In this document: positions 18,339 to 28,171 of the stretch, piece after piece
Layout of the letters: every line of letters begins with the position of its first letter
Numbering within the stretch: position 1 is the stretch's first letter
Assembly (NCBI RefSeq): GCF_000400715.1
Contig: NZ_KE007347.1
Coordinates: 420,729-484,728, forward strand
DNA: 64,000 nucleotides
Origin: Acinetobacter genomosp. 15BJ
GTDB taxonomy: Bacteria > Pseudomonadota > Gammaproteobacteria > Pseudomonadales > Moraxellaceae
Reading direction: 5' to 3'
Notes under the pieces: model-generated
Database searches by the model: none
The model's input: the letters and a program-made list of their open reading frames with translations, nothing else
Told to the model about the DNA's origin: nothing
Position numbers and translations under genes: made by a program

Positions 18339-19775
18339 GTGCCACTAGATAGGTTGATTGATAAAGAACCTAGACAGTTTGCTTATTTTCATCGTTTGAT
18401 GGGATATTCGATTCTGTCACTAATTCTGGTAATTTATACATTTACCTCAACTAGTGCTAGCTATCAACTCTACCTTCTTCCTTTATTGCTTATTTATTTT
18501 CTGCTTTGTCCCCGTTTAGAAAAATGGCTGCAATATAAGTTTGATAAAAAAATAGAAAAAAATGTTCTTTTCGGCAACGAGGCTGTGATTATTGCGCTGG
18601 TTCTCGCTGCATTGCACCTCAGTTTAGTTCCTACCTTTACGATTCTATTCGGATTGCTCTATGTGGGATTGAACAACAAAATTTCTCTGCCAGTCTCTTG
18701 TTTAATCGGTTTGATTGGCGTCATTGTTTTCTATTTCAGTACTTTTGTAATTTTTGGCGCTGAAGAATATTTTGAACCGACCAATCCTGAATTAACAGTC
18801 GTTAGCCTGCTTGGTTTGATGATGTTTATTGTGATTGGTAACTATTACCAGCACCGTCGCTTGAATATTCTGGGTCAACAACGCCAGCATTATCATAATC
18901 AAATGACGCGTTATATCGCTTTTGCGAACCAGCTCAGCCGTTATGCGCCACTGCAGTTGTGGCAGTCAATTATGCGCGGCGAAGCAGAGGCAAAAATTGA
19001 ATATAAGCGTAAAAAATTAACCATTTTCTTCTCAGATATTCAAGGTTTTACTGAGCTTTCTGAAACCTTAATCCCAGATGATTTAGCCTTCTTGCTGAAT
19101 GATTATTTGAGTCATATGACTGAAATTGCAAAACAGTATGAAGCGACAGTCGACAAGTTTATGGGTGATGCGATTCTGATTTTCTTTGGTGATCCAAACT
19201 CGCAAGGTGTCGAGCAAGATGCAAAATCTTGTGTAGAAATGGCCATTGCGATGCGTCAACAAATGAAATTGTTACGCGAACGTTGGAAGAAAATGGGTTA
19301 TCCTGCTTTGCATATCCGTATGGGTATTAGTACAGGTTATTGTCACGTTGGTAACTATGGTGCTTCTCATCGTATGGCCTATACCATTGTGGGGCGTGAT
19401 GTAAATTTGACAGCGCGTTTGCAGTCTGCAGCTGAAGTTGATGAAATCCTGATTGCTGATGACACCCATCAGCTGATTAAAAATGAGTTTTTGTGTGTAC
19501 CTAAAGTGCCAATTTATTTAAAGGGTATTCAAGGTCCAGTTAAAACTTGGCAGGTGATGGAGAAATTCACAGGCAAGAAATCAGATACGCAAAAATGGTT
19601 TGATTTCGATTATAAAGGTTTCCATTTGGTCTTAAATCTGGAAGAAGTGCAGAACTATGAATATCCTGAACTGGTAGAGATATTGGAAAACATGGTTCAG
19701 CGGATCAAAACCCAGCAAAAAATTACCAATGCTCAGGGTATCCCAAAACTGACTTTGGATGATGAAGTTAGATAA
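18339..19775 (+). CDS. Membrane-anchored class III adenylate/guanylate cyclase
   Basis: A 478-aa protein with an N-terminal membrane domain of about five to six helices (about residues 20-175) and a class III cyclase domain (about 225-400). Metal-binding FSDIQGFTELSE, VDKFMGDAILIFFGDP and YTIVGRDVNLTARLQ motifs are all present. The Lys in VDKF and Asp in GRDVN fit ATP rather than GTP selection, so it is predicted to make cAMP. A published A. baumannii cyclase (CavA) may be the ortholog, but I cannot confirm that here. The start is GTG at 18339 with a very strong AAAGGAGG 5 nt upstream. No phosphodiesterase is nearby. Confidence 0.88.
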   Translation: MPLDRLIDKEPRQFAYFHRLMGYSILSLILVIYTFTSTSASYQLYLLPLLLIYFLLCPRLEKWLQYKFDKKIEKNVLFGNEAVIIALVLAALHLSLVPTFTILFGLLYVGLNNKISLPVSCLIGLIGVIVFYFSTFVIFGAEEYFEPTNPELTVVSLLGLMMFIVIGNYYQHRRLNILGQQRQHYHNQMTRYIAFANQLSRYAPLQLWQSIMRGEAEAKIEYKRKKLTIFFSDIQGFTELSETLIPDDLAFLLNDYLSHMTEIAKQYEATVDKFMGDAILIFFGDPNSQGVEQDAKSCVEMAIAMRQQMKLLRERWKKMGYPALHIRMGISTGYCHVGNYGASHRMAYTIVGRDVNLTARLQSAAEVDEILIADDTHQLIKNEFLCVPKVPIYLKGIQGPVKTWQVMEKFTGKKSDTQKWFDFDYKGFHLVLNLEEVQNYEYPELVEILENMVQRIKTQQKITNAQGIPKLTLDDEVR

Positions 19776-19901
19776 TCCTCAGTATAATTTTTTTAGTTCA
19801 AACTGTTATTTCTAGTGGAACAATCGTTGTATGGTTTCTTGGAAAGAATCGTACCAAAGTTTTGTTGACATCTTAATTCTAATAAAGAGAATAAATAAAA
19901 A

Positions 19902-20741
19902 ATGCAGCAAGTGATAGAAAACCTAAATACGGCGATGCTGGATGATTTGGATATTAAGGATTTAATCTTAAAATTACCAAAGCCATTAAGACCGTATTTA
20001 CAGGTAGCACCTTCTATGTGGATGTATGATGATCCGCTTTATGGTCAAATCAAAGCAATGCCTACGTTATATACGACGGGTAAAATTGTCTGGGCATCAT
20101 TGGTACAAGCGAATAGGAATTTATTTGAACCTGAGTGGATATCTTGTGCTGGAGAGGTTGTATATGATCCATTAGGGAAAATGCAACCAGTTCAACTTTT
20201 GGAAGCGGCAGAACAGCTATTTTCCCTAAAAGGGACTACTCCAAATGTCTTGGATCAACAGAATTATGCAGCGCATTTGACCAATGAATTTACACGGGTA
20301 TTTAATTATCCTTTTCCCCAAAGTTTAGCGACTTTACCTTTAAAGATGTCCTCCATGTGGTTTGAGTATCGACATTTACCAGGTGGGCTTCTTGCAATGA
20401 AGGTTTTTCCAATCATTGTGTCAGAGCAAAACCCCAATTATATTATGCCTTTACCATCTTATTTTTGGCCAAATAACTTCTTTAAAGATAAGTGGCTGGA
20501 ACTGGCTGCACGAGAAAATGGTGGTGGTTTATATGATGTGGAGAAAGAAGTTCTTAATAAGATTACGAATAAAGTATATTTAGAAGAAATTCTACTTCAA
20601 CCTAAATTACCTCAAATTTTTGAAGAACAAATACCGCGAGAATCTGCTGTTACAAGTTCATCAAAAACTAAACTTAGTTGGTTTTTCTTGCCCTTTTTAG
20701 CCGTGATTTTGCTGTGTTTATTTATTTTTCTTAATAAATAA
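19902..20741 (+). CDS. Hypothetical protein with C-terminal membrane anchor
   Basis: A 279-aa protein that I do not recognise. It is soluble in character up to about residue 255, then has one strongly hydrophobic helix (WFFLPFLAVILLCLFIFL) and ends NK, the topology of a tail-anchored inner-membrane protein. There is no signal peptide. The body contains many Trp, Pro and Tyr residues (MWMYDDPLYGQIKAMPT). It follows the cyclase gene by 126 bp on the same strand and is closed by a terminator. Function is unknown. Confidence 0.72.
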   Translation: MQQVIENLNTAMLDDLDIKDLILKLPKPLRPYLQVAPSMWMYDDPLYGQIKAMPTLYTTGKIVWASLVQANRNLFEPEWISCAGEVVYDPLGKMQPVQLLEAAEQLFSLKGTTPNVLDQQNYAAHLTNEFTRVFNYPFPQSLATLPLKMSSMWFEYRHLPGGLLAMKVFPIIVSEQNPNYIMPLPSYFWPNNFFKDKWLELAARENGGGLYDVEKEVLNKITNKVYLEEILLQPKLPQIFEEQIPRESAVTSSSKTKLSWFFLPFLAVILLCLFIFLNK

Positions 20742-20769
20742 AAAACTCCTCGTGAACGAAGAGTTTTTA
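20740..20769. terminator. Bidirectional terminator
   Basis: Stem AAAAACTCCTC/GAAGAGTTTTT with one mismatch and a GTGAAC loop, between the convergent hypothetical gene and fdx. A and T tails on both sides suit both strands. Confidence 0.8.
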
Positions 20770-20803
20770 TTTGAACTTTGGAAATTAATCGATTTAGATA
20801 TCG

Positions 20804-21142
20804 TTAATGATTTTCCGAAGCATGGTTGATGGTGTATTTAGGAATCTCGATTTCTAAATCTTCATCAACAATCTCTACTTGGCAAGACAGGCGAGAATCT
20901 GGTTCTAAGCCCCATGCGCGGTCAAGCAAGTCAGCTTCTACATCATTCATCTCTTCAAGGCTGTCAAAGCCTTTACGCACAACCACATGGCAGGTCGTAC
21001 ATGCTGCTGACATGTCACAAGCATGTTCAATTTTAATGCCATTTTTTAATAAACTTTGGCATAAATTGGCGTTATGTTCGACTTCAAATTCTGCACCTTC
21101 AGGGCAAATTTGTGCATGAGGAAGAACTTTAATACGTGGCAT
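20804..21142 (-). CDS. fdx: ISC-type [2Fe-2S] ferredoxin
   Basis: Last gene of the isc operon. It is an adrenodoxin-like electron carrier that supplies electrons for cluster assembly on IscU. I place the start at ATG 21142 (MPRIKVLPHAQICPEG), the conserved Fdx N-terminus, giving 112 aa; an ATG three codons upstream is unlikely. Cluster ligands are in HACDMSAACTTC (three cysteines in C-x5-C-x2-C) plus a fourth in RLSCQV. It lies 17 bp after hscA. No iscX follows; the next minus-strand DNA is a terminator. Confidence 0.95.
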   Translation of the reverse strand: MPRIKVLPHAQICPEGAEFEVEHNANLCQSLLKNGIKIEHACDMSAACTTCHVVVRKGFDSLEEMNDVEADLLDRAWGLEPDSRLSCQVEIVDEDLEIEIPKYTINHASENH

Positions 21143-21159
21143 ATTGATCACCTATACCT

Positions 21160-23019
21160 TTAGTTTGAGTTTGACCAATCTTCAAGTTTCGTACCTTTTA
21201 AGGCATGGTCAATATGTCGGTTCATACGAAGCGCAGCAAAGGCATCGCTATGAATTTTAAGTTGTTGAACGGCGTGTTCAATCGCTGCTAGCTCATCTGT
21301 TTTAAGACGGGCTTTTAACGCTTCGGCAGCAAGAATTAAGTCACGAGCTTGTTGCTGAGAGAGCAAATCAGTATCTGCTTTTAACGCTTGCTCTAAAGCC
21401 TCCAACTCACGTTGTGCTTCAACTTTGGTTTCTTGCAAGTGACGAAGATGTTTATCTTCTTCTGCGTATTGGAAACCTTCAACCAGTAAGCGCTCAGTAT
21501 CTGCTGAAGATAGGCCGTAAGATGGTTTGATATCGATTTGCGCCTGAACACCAGAAGTGGTTTCTTTCGCTGAAACCGTTAATAAACCATCAGCATCGAC
21601 TTGGAACGTTACTTCAATACGCGCTTGACCAGCAGTCATTGGTGGGATGCCATGTAATACAAAGCGGCCCAATGAACGGCAATGCTCAACCAGATCACGT
21701 TCACCTTGAACCACATGAATCAACATCGCGGTTTGGCCATCTTGATAAGTGGTAAATTCTTGACGGCGTGCAACAGGAATCGCTGTATTACGTGAAATCA
21801 GACGTTCAACCAAACCGCCCATGGTTTCAAGACCAAGAGAGAGCGGGGTCACATCCAGTAGTAAAGAACCATCTTGACTATTGCCAATGAGCTGGTTTGC
21901 AGTAATTGATGCGCCAATCGCAACCACTTCATCAGGGTTGATGGTACAAAGTGGTTCACGCTCAAATAATTCACGTACCGCTTTTTGTACTGCATAAGAG
22001 CGCGTAGAACCACCAACAAGAACCACATGTTCAATGTCGTCAAGTTCAAGCTTAGCATCACGTAATACACGTTTGCACACGCTCATGGTTTTATCGAGTG
22101 CAACTTGAATAATGGATTCAAAAGTTGAACGATCTAAAGTCAGACGATCATCCAATAGTTTTAATTCAGTAGAATCATGGTCTGTTAAATGTTCTTTGGC
22201 TTGACGTGCGGCCATGATGAAAACAGCGTATTCTTCATCACTTAAAGTATCGATATTGAGCTGTTTTTTCGCCCATTTTACGATTAAGCGATCAAGGTCA
22301 TCACCACCAAGGGCCGTGTGCCCACCTGTTGCAAGAACTTCAAATACGCCTTGCGAAAAACGTAAAATTGATACGTCGAAAGTACCACCACCTAGATCGT
22401 AAATGACGTAGTTACGGTCAGTACTTAGATTAGTATCTTGATCTAATCCATACGCAACAGCGGCTGCTGTAGGTTCGTTTAATAAACGTAAAACATTTAA
22501 GCCTGCGAGTTGAGCAGCATCACGTGTGGCTTGACGTTGTGCTTCATCAAAATAAGCAGGAACGGTAATCACCGCACCATTTACAGGGTTGCTTAGACTT
22601 GCTTCAGCACGATCTTTTAACTGTTTTAAAATTTCAGCAGAAATTTCGACTGGTGTTTTACGACCAGCAGCGGTTTCAAATGCCGGCATTTCATTTTCTG
22701 CACCTACGAGTGTGTAGGGATGCTGGAATTTGATATCTGCTTGCGAGCGACCCATAAAGCGTTTTACTGAAACAACTGTATTTTTAGGATCAGTCAGCAT
22801 AAAAGGTTTAGCTTCATAGCCAAACGTGGTTGCATCCTTTGCATAGTGAACAATAGACGGCAGTAATACTCGGTCTTTGTCATCTTGTAGAACTTTCGGT
22901 TTTCCCGATAGCACTGTCGCCACTAAAGAGTGGGTTGTCCCTAAGTCAATGCCGATCGCAATACGATGTTGATGCGGGGCAGTAGCTTGACCTGGTTCAG
23001 CAATTTGCAAAAGCGCCAT
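21160..23019 (-). CDS. hscA: Fe-S specialised Hsp70 chaperone HscA
   Basis: A 619-aa Hsp70-type ATPase. With HscB it binds the LPPVK loop of IscU and promotes cluster transfer. The ATPase domain (about residues 18-380) shows [28 protein letters not shown] and [15 protein letters not shown]. The substrate-binding domain contains [16 protein letters not shown]. Length matches HscA rather than DnaK. It lies 38 bp after hscB and is part of the isc operon, so expression should follow IscR control. Confidence 0.97.
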   Translation of the reverse strand: MALLQIAEPGQATAPHQHRIAIGIDLGTTHSLVATVLSGKPKVLQDDKDRVLLPSIVHYAKDATTFGYEAKPFMLTDPKNTVVSVKRFMGRSQADIKFQHPYTLVGAENEMPAFETAAGRKTPVEISAEILKQLKDRAEASLSNPVNGAVITVPAYFDEAQRQATRDAAQLAGLNVLRLLNEPTAAAVAYGLDQDTNLSTDRNYVIYDLGGGTFDVSILRFSQGVFEVLATGGHTALGGDDLDRLIVKWAKKQLNIDTLSDEEYAVFIMAARQAKEHLTDHDSTELKLLDDRLTLDRSTFESIIQVALDKTMSVCKRVLRDAKLELDDIEHVVLVGGSTRSYAVQKAVRELFEREPLCTINPDEVVAIGASITANQLIGNSQDGSLLLDVTPLSLGLETMGGLVERLISRNTAIPVARRQEFTTYQDGQTAMLIHVVQGERDLVEHCRSLGRFVLHGIPPMTAGQARIEVTFQVDADGLLTVSAKETTSGVQAQIDIKPSYGLSSADTERLLVEGFQYAEEDKHLRHLQETKVEAQRELEALEQALKADTDLLSQQQARDLILAAEALKARLKTDELAAIEHAVQQLKIHSDAFAALRMNRHIDHALKGTKLEDWSNSN

Positions 23020-23057
23020 GCGTGCGGTATCCCTTGAAAATAATCGGTAACAGCGGA

Positions 23058-23576
23058 TTAAAAATCATCATCGAGGTCGAAGCTTTCTTCTTCGTCCAAT
23101 ATGCGATCTTCAGCTTTATCAATATCATTCATAACACGTTGGAAAAAACGTAATTTACGAACGGTATCACGTGCTTCTGCCCAGTCTTCGTCAGCAAAAT
23201 CAATTTTAAATTCGCGAACTAGACCATCGATCCACTGTTGAATTTCAACTTTTAACGTATTTAATTGCTCTGTAGATGTTGCTTCATCTAATTGTTCACG
23301 CATTTCGAGTGCAGATTGCAAAAATTCAAAATCACTAATGGATTGATCCAGATGATGATCTTGTTTTTTTAAGGCAAGCAGATACGCAGCACGACTATCA
23401 ACTTGTGAAAGTACTTTAAATGCTTGATTGATTTCGCTCGACTTGATCAATGCCTGATCTTTGTCAGTGGCTTTATCTGGGTGATATTGCTGTTGCAAAC
23501 TTAAAAACTGTTTTTTTAAAGCTGCTAAATCTATATCGAGTGCTTCGGGTAATTGGAACAACTCAAAATGATTCAT
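23058..23576 (-). CDS. hscB: J-domain co-chaperone HscB
   Basis: A 172-aa type III J-protein that stimulates HscA and delivers IscU to it. The J domain covers about residues 1-75, with the HPD tripeptide in [12 protein letters not shown] at about 36-38. The C-terminal three-helix IscU-binding domain follows. The acidic tail ([12 protein letters not shown]) is longer than in E. coli. The gene lies between iscA and hscA in standard order. Confidence 0.95.
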   Translation of the reverse strand: MNHFELFQLPEALDIDLAALKKQFLSLQQQYHPDKATDKDQALIKSSEINQAFKVLSQVDSRAAYLLALKKQDHHLDQSISDFEFLQSALEMREQLDEATSTEQLNTLKVEIQQWIDGLVREFKIDFADEDWAEARDTVRKLRFFQRVMNDIDKAEDRILDEEESFDLDDDF

Positions 23577-23660
23577 GGGAGATGAATTCCGCTATTGATA
23601 AATACGTTAAAACAGTGCGGAACACACTGTTTTGACGAAAAGAAAGAGGGGTGTTGCCAG

Positions 23661-23981
23661 TTAAACAGTAAATGATTCACCGCAACCACATTCACCTTTT
23701 TGATTTGGGTTGTTAAATTCAAAGCCTTCATTCAGACCATTTTTGACATAGTCCATCTCTAAACCATTGAGATAAACTAAGCTTTTCGGGTCAACAAATA
23801 CTTTAACACCAAGTTGTTCAAATACTTGGTCATGCGTGTCGACATCATCGACAAACTCAAGTACATAAGCCAACCCAGAACAACCCGAAGTTTTCACGCC
23901 AATACGAATGCCTTCGCCCTTACCGCGATTTTGCAGGTAATTGCTGATGTGACTCGCAGCATTTTCAGTTAAATGGATCAT
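23661..23981 (-). CDS. iscA: Iron-sulfur cluster assembly protein IscA
   Basis: A 106-aa A-type carrier protein. The three conserved cysteines are in [15 protein letters not shown] (Cys34 region) and the C-terminal CGCGESF. It accepts clusters from IscU and passes them to apo-proteins. Length is canonical. It sits 29 bp after iscU. Confidence 0.96.
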   Translation of the reverse strand: MIHLTENAASHISNYLQNRGKGEGIRIGVKTSGCSGLAYVLEFVDDVDTHDQVFEQLGVKVFVDPKSLVYLNGLEMDYVKNGLNEGFEFNNPNQKGECGCGESFTV

Positions 23982-24010
23982 GAAAACTCCAATGTTATTT
24001 CGTTCATCAA

Positions 24011-24397
24011 TTAAGCTTTCGCTTTCTTGCCACGATAGTCTTCAATCGCAGCTTTAATTGCATCTTCAGCCAATACAGAGCAGTGTACTTTTACTGGTGG
24101 AAGTGCAAGCTCAGTCGCGATATCAATGTTTTTGATTGATTGAGCTTCATCAAGCGTTTTACCTTTTAACCATTCGGTTACAAGAGAGCTTGATGCAATT
24201 GCAGAACCACAGCCATAAGTTTTGAAGCGAGCTTCTTCAATTACGCCATTGTCATCGACTTGAATTTGTAAACGCATCACGTCGCCACACGCTGGTGCAC
24301 CGACCATACCTGTACCTACGTTTTCTGCATTCTTGTCTAAAACACCAACATTACGAGGGTTTTCGTAATGATCAATTACTTTTTCGCTATAAGCCAT
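24011..24397 (-). CDS. iscU: Iron-sulfur scaffold protein IscU
   Basis: A 128-aa scaffold on which [2Fe-2S] clusters are assembled. It carries the N-terminal [16 protein letters not shown] motif, cysteines in [23 protein letters not shown] and HCSVLAEDA, and the HscA-recognition LPPVK loop. All expected residues are present. It lies in iscRSUA order, 79 bp after iscS. Confidence 0.97.
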   Translation of the reverse strand: MAYSEKVIDHYENPRNVGVLDKNAENVGTGMVGAPACGDVMRLQIQVDDNGVIEEARFKTYGCGSAIASSSLVTEWLKGKTLDEAQSIKNIDIATELALPPVKVHCSVLAEDAIKAAIEDYRGKKAKA

Positions 24398-24476
24398 GTT
24401 GCTTCTCCAAACCTCGGGGTCAGCCTAATATTAATATGAGGGTAAAAACACGTTTTTCAATTGAGGGTTCAATGAA

Positions 24477-25694
24477 TTAGTGTTCAGCCCATTCAACTGT
24501 TGAAAGGTCGATACCTTCTTTGTACATATCCCAAAGCGGAGAAAGTTCACGTAATTTCTCAACTGCAGCTTTGGTAATTGTTAACACGTGATCAATATCT
24601 GCTTCAGTTGTGTATTTACCAAAACTGAAACGGATTGAACTGTGTGCTAACTCATCAGATAAACCTAAAGCACGTAAAACGTATGAAGGCTCTAAAGTTG
24701 CAGATGTACATGCTGAACCGCTTGAAACAGCAACATCTTTCAGTGCCATCATCAGTGATTCACCTTCAACAAAGTTGAAGCTGACATTTAGATAGTTTGC
24801 AACGTTTTGAGTTGGGTGGCCATTCAAGAACACTTGTTCAAGGTCTTGTAAACCATTCCAAAGCTTGTCGCGTAATTTACGGATACGCTCTTGCTCTGCT
24901 TGCATAGTTTTGCCAGCAATTTCAAAAGCTTCACCCATACCAACAATTTGGTGTGTCGCTAAAGTACCAGAACGCATACCACGCTCATGACCGCCACCGT
25001 GCATTTGTGCTTTTAAGCGAACACGTGGGCTGCGGCGAACAAACAGTGCGCCAATACCTTTAGGACCATAAATTTTGTGGCCAGAAAAACTCATCAAGTC
25101 GACTTTCATCGTTGAAAGATCAATTTCAACTTTACCAGCTGCTTGAGCGGCATCGACATGGAAGAACGTTTTATTGGCACGAGTTAGTTCACCAATTGCA
25201 GCAACGTCTGTTACGGTACCAATTTCGTTGTTCACCATCATTAGGGATACAAGAATGGTATCTGGGCGTAAAGCTGCTTTAACCATTTCAGGAGTAATTA
25301 AACCTGTACGTGGTTCTGGCTCTAAATATGTAATTTCGAAACCTTGTTCTTCAAGCTCACGGCAAGGATCTAACACAGCTTTGTGTTCGATTTTACTTGT
25401 AATGATGTGTTTGCCTTTTGAGCCGTAGAATTGAGCAATTCCTTTTAGTGCAAGGTTGTCAGATTCAGTTGCACCTGAAGTCCAAACGATTTCACGTGGA
25501 TCTGCTTTGATTAAATTTGCAACTTGTTCACGTGCATACTCAGCTTTTTCTTCGGCCTGCCAACCATAAGCATGTGAACGTGACGCAGGGTTACCAAAAG
25601 TCCCTTCGAACGTTAAACACTCCACCATACGTTCTGCAACTTCAGGCAGTACAGGAGTGGTTGCTGCGTAATCAAGATAAATTGGACGTTTCAT
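24477..25694 (-). CDS. iscS: Cysteine desulfurase IscS
   Basis: A 405-aa PLP enzyme that converts cysteine to alanine and hands persulfide sulfur to IscU (and to tRNA thiolation pathways). The PLP lysine lies in [17 protein letters not shown] (about residue 206). The mobile catalytic cysteine lies in [15 protein letters not shown] (about residue 328). The N-terminal [10 protein letters not shown] is canonical, as is the C-terminus ending VEWAEH. It begins only 1 bp beyond the iscR stop, indicating tight coupling. Confidence 0.97.
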   Translation of the reverse strand: MKRPIYLDYAATTPVLPEVAERMVECLTFEGTFGNPASRSHAYGWQAEEKAEYAREQVANLIKADPREIVWTSGATESDNLALKGIAQFYGSKGKHIITSKIEHKAVLDPCRELEEQGFEITYLEPEPRTGLITPEMVKAALRPDTILVSLMMVNNEIGTVTDVAAIGELTRANKTFFHVDAAQAAGKVEIDLSTMKVDLMSFSGHKIYGPKGIGALFVRRSPRVRLKAQMHGGGHERGMRSGTLATHQIVGMGEAFEIAGKTMQAEQERIRKLRDKLWNGLQDLEQVFLNGHPTQNVANYLNVSFNFVEGESLMMALKDVAVSSGSACTSATLEPSYVLRALGLSDELAHSSIRFSFGKYTTEADIDHVLTITKAAVEKLRELSPLWDMYKEGIDLSTVEWAEH

Positions 25695-25695
25695 G

Positions 25696-26169
25696 TCAAA
25701 TACCTGTAACCGATAGAAGGGCTGAATCTAAGCTTGGTGAATTTTGGCGTAAAGCAACTGTCTGAACGTTGTCACGCGCAATTAAATCAGCAAGCGTGAT
25801 TTTTGCGAGATAATCGGCAATATGGTGGGAGAGTTCTTGCCATAAGTCGTGCGTTAAACACATTGCACCATTCTGGCAGTTGCCTTTGTGGTCACAACGG
25901 GTTGCATCAACAGTTTCATTTACAGCTTCGATAATTTCTAGCACGGTGATTTCACTTGCAGTGCGCGCAAGGTGATAGCCACCATTTGCACCACGAACGC
26001 TTGAAACTAACCCATGACGTTTAAGTTTTGCGAATAACTGTTCTAAATAAGCGACTGAAATGGATTGGCGTGCTGCTATTTCCGCAAGCGTGATCGTTTG
26101 TTCAGTTGGCTGCAAAGCTAAATCAAGTAGAGCAGTCACTGCGTAACGACCGCGAGTTGTAAGACGCAT
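25696..26169 (-). CDS. iscR: Fe-S responsive regulator IscR
   Basis: A Rrf2-family winged-HTH regulator and sensor of cluster status; as [2Fe-2S] protein it represses the isc operon. I choose ATG 26169 ([19 protein letters not shown]), the conserved family start, giving 157 aa; an upstream ATG at 26181 has no better ribosome site. Three cysteines in [14 protein letters not shown] plus a following histidine (LTHDLW) match the cluster ligands. It is first gene of the operon, with a type 1 IscR site on its promoter. Confidence 0.95.
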   Translation of the reverse strand: MRLTTRGRYAVTALLDLALQPTEQTITLAEIAARQSISVAYLEQLFAKLKRHGLVSSVRGANGGYHLARTASEITVLEIIEAVNETVDATRCDHKGNCQNGAMCLTHDLWQELSHHIADYLAKITLADLIARDNVQTVALRQNSPSLDSALLSVTGI

Positions 26170-26202
26170 GATTCGGTACACATGGTTAGACTAGATATGC
26201 AA

Positions 26203-26235
26203 ATTTTATGAATTCCGACTAAAATAGTCAAGTTT
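26203..26235 (-). promoter_or_regulatory. isc operon promoter with type 1 IscR operator
   Basis: On the minus strand, -35 TTGACT (26231-26226), a 17-bp spacer and -10 TAAAAT (26208-26203). A 25-bp window at 26211-26235 matches the E. coli type 1 IscR consensus at about 21 of 25 positions, with the core palindrome GACTATTTTAGTC. It covers the -35, as expected for repression. Confidence 0.8.
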
Positions 26236-26276
26236 TAAATTGTCATTATCAGTGTGAAAAGTAAAATATATTGGAA

Positions 26277-26927
26277 TTATTGTATCCACGTATTATAAAC
26301 AAAAAAGGCAATAAAAATAAAGCTGAATACCGCAAAGCTGATGATATTAATCAAGCGCTGACGTTTTTGCAGGCGGTGAATACGGTTTTGATATTGTTTT
26401 ACTTCAACCAGCAAAGTATTGATTTCAGAGCGCTGCTGATCAATTTTATCTAAGAGTGGGGCAATGCGTTGCTGAGATGCAACGGCTTCAGCTTCATCGT
26501 TAAATAGATTTAACCATTGTTTCCAGTTTGCCAGAATGCTTGAGAGCGTTAGATGTGGAAGTAAATCTAAAAATTCTTCAGCAAGAACGGCATCACCAAG
26601 GATACGCATATTGGCAATGCTACGCTGATTGTTAAACACAAAAATCTTAATCAGATCGATGAGTGTGCTATTAATCTCTAAATCGATGTTACGATCCAGT
26701 GCTTTCATATCGAACAACAAACCTTTTTCGGTAAATTGGATATAAAAGTCAAAGAACGGAATGTAGCTATTGATCCGAATCGTCATTTTTTTATCGATGA
26801 GCTTTTTTGCTTGCAAGCGCAATCCCGCATCATGCGTAAGGACGAAGGAGAAAAAAGTTTCTAAAACAATGATGACAATGTTTAGCAACAAATGGGGGTG
26901 TTTATGTCTTTGTTGCGTATCACTCAT
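26277..26927 (-). CDS. UbiJ-like SCP2-domain protein with C-terminal membrane helix
   Basis: A 216-aa protein if started at ATG 26927 (MSDTQQRHKH), which has AAGGA 10 nt upstream. A longer TTG-initiated form is less likely. Residues about 10-120 look like the SCP2/UbiJ fold seen in the ubiquinone-biosynthesis accessory factor UbiJ (a hydrophobic first helix, then LRLQAKKLIDKKMTIRI and a GLLFDMKALDRNIDLEI strand pair). A coiled coil (about 150-185) and a terminal membrane helix (LINIISFAVFSFIFIAFFVY) follow. The helix is not usual for UbiJ. Function in quinone synthesis is inferred and uncertain. Confidence 0.55.
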   Translation of the reverse strand: MSDTQQRHKHPHLLLNIVIIVLETFFSFVLTHDAGLRLQAKKLIDKKMTIRINSYIPFFDFYIQFTEKGLLFDMKALDRNIDLEINSTLIDLIKIFVFNNQRSIANMRILGDAVLAEEFLDLLPHLTLSSILANWKQWLNLFNDEAEAVASQQRIAPLLDKIDQQRSEINTLLVEVKQYQNRIHRLQKRQRLINIISFAVFSFIFIAFFVYNTWIQ

Positions 26928-27135
26928 AGATCTCTTTTTCCTTACCAATAACGTTAAAACAATAAAATCTGTAAACTTTGAGTATCCTTACTCAATTGTT
27001 AAAAATAATTTACATGACTTTATTGCTTTGTAGAACAGTTTTTTAAAACGATCAAGTCTTAACTTTGATATTATAAAAACATTTTTATGGTTAAATACGA
27101 CATACTGTTTGTAAAGAGCTTAGGAGTAATGGTCA

Positions 27136-27591
27136 ATGGATAACTCAAACATAGAAAATCCTAACGAAGAAGCTGAAGTAAAAACTAAGCCAAAATCAAA
27201 GAGTTCTAAAAAATCTGCACTAGATTTCAAAAAATATACACAACAAATTTGGCTTGCTGGTTTGGGTGCTTTTTCACGTGCTGAAGAAGAAGGAAATAAA
27301 TTGTTTGACTCACTGGTCAAGGTTGGTGAAGAGCTTGAGTCGAAAACAGTCGATTTCGCAGACAATACTGTAGGCAAGGTCACAGAGAAAGCCAAAGAGT
27401 CTGTAACAGATACTAAAGACAAGGTTGAAAAGATTTTAGATACAGGAGTGAATCACTCTTTGAATCGTATTGGCTTAGTGACGCCGAAGGATCTTCAGCA
27501 TATCGAACAGCTTCTTGTGCAGTTGCATATCAAAGTGGATGCTTTGATTGAAGAAAATAATCAATTGAAGGCTAAATTGAATAAAAAGTAA
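27136..27591 (+). CDS. Phasin family (PhaI/PhaF-type granule-associated) protein
   Basis: A 151-aa protein of the poly(hydroxyalkanoate) granule-associated family. It has a Lys/Ser-rich N-terminus (about 1-32), the motif KYTQQIWLAGLGAFSRAEEEG (33-53), a long amphipathic helix, and a short C-terminal leucine-zipper-like coiled coil (about 118-150). Phasins coat PHA granules, but homologs exist in strains that make no PHA and may act as stress-related or nucleoid-associated proteins. No pha synthase is nearby. The ATG at 27136 has TAGGAG about 9 nt upstream. Confidence 0.82.
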   Translation: MDNSNIENPNEEAEVKTKPKSKSSKKSALDFKKYTQQIWLAGLGAFSRAEEEGNKLFDSLVKVGEELESKTVDFADNTVGKVTEKAKESVTDTKDKVEKILDTGVNHSLNRIGLVTPKDLQHIEQLLVQLHIKVDALIEENNQLKAKLNKK

Positions 27592-27759
27592 AAAAAATGC
27601 AGGTAACTGGTCCGTTTATGTCGTTTTTCAGTATTTATTTTAATTAAAAGGTCTTTCTAGTATTGCGTTCTCCCCCAAAGCATTGCTATAAAGGCGTCAT
27701 GGCCTTTTAAACTATAGCCTTGGATCTTAACAAACGATATTAAGAGGATATTTTTTATC

Positions 27760-28032
27760 ATGAATAAATCAGAATTAATTGATGCGATTGCTGAAAAAGG
27801 GGGAGTGTCTAAATCGGATGCTGGTAAGGCACTCGATGCGACAATTGCATCAATCACTGAAGCACTTAAAAAAGGTGACACGGTTACTTTAGTTGGTTTC
27901 GGTACTTTCAGCGTGAAAGAACGTGCTGCTCGTACTGGTCGTAACCCTAAGACTGGTGAAGAACTTCAAATCAAAGCAAGCAAAGTACCTAGCTTCAAAG
28001 CTGGTAAGGGTTTAAAAGATTCGGTTGCGTAA
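27760..28032 (+). CDS. hupB: DNA-binding protein HU
   Basis: A 90-aa histone-like nucleoid protein. It starts [25 protein letters not shown] and contains the DNA-binding beta arm with [24 protein letters not shown]. It bends and compacts DNA non-specifically. AGAGGA precedes the ATG. The gene has its own terminator and is followed by ppiD, the order hupB-ppiD also found in E. coli. Confidence 0.95.
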   Translation: MNKSELIDAIAEKGGVSKSDAGKALDATIASITEALKKGDTVTLVGFGTFSVKERAARTGRNPKTGEELQIKASKVPSFKAGKGLKDSVA

Positions 28033-28047
28033 TCTTTTTAAATCAAT

Positions 28048-28075
28048 AAACGCACCATTCAGGGTGCGTTTTTTA
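28048..28075 (+). terminator. hupB terminator
   Basis: Stem AAACGCACC/GGTGCGTTT with a short loop, then a T run. Confidence 0.9.
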
Positions 28076-28171
28076 TTTATTGAATGAAAAAGTTAATTTG
28101 ATCTTTATTCTCCATTCATTCGTCTTTGTTTTTCAGTTAAAATTGCCCCGAAATAAAATATTGGAATTCTT

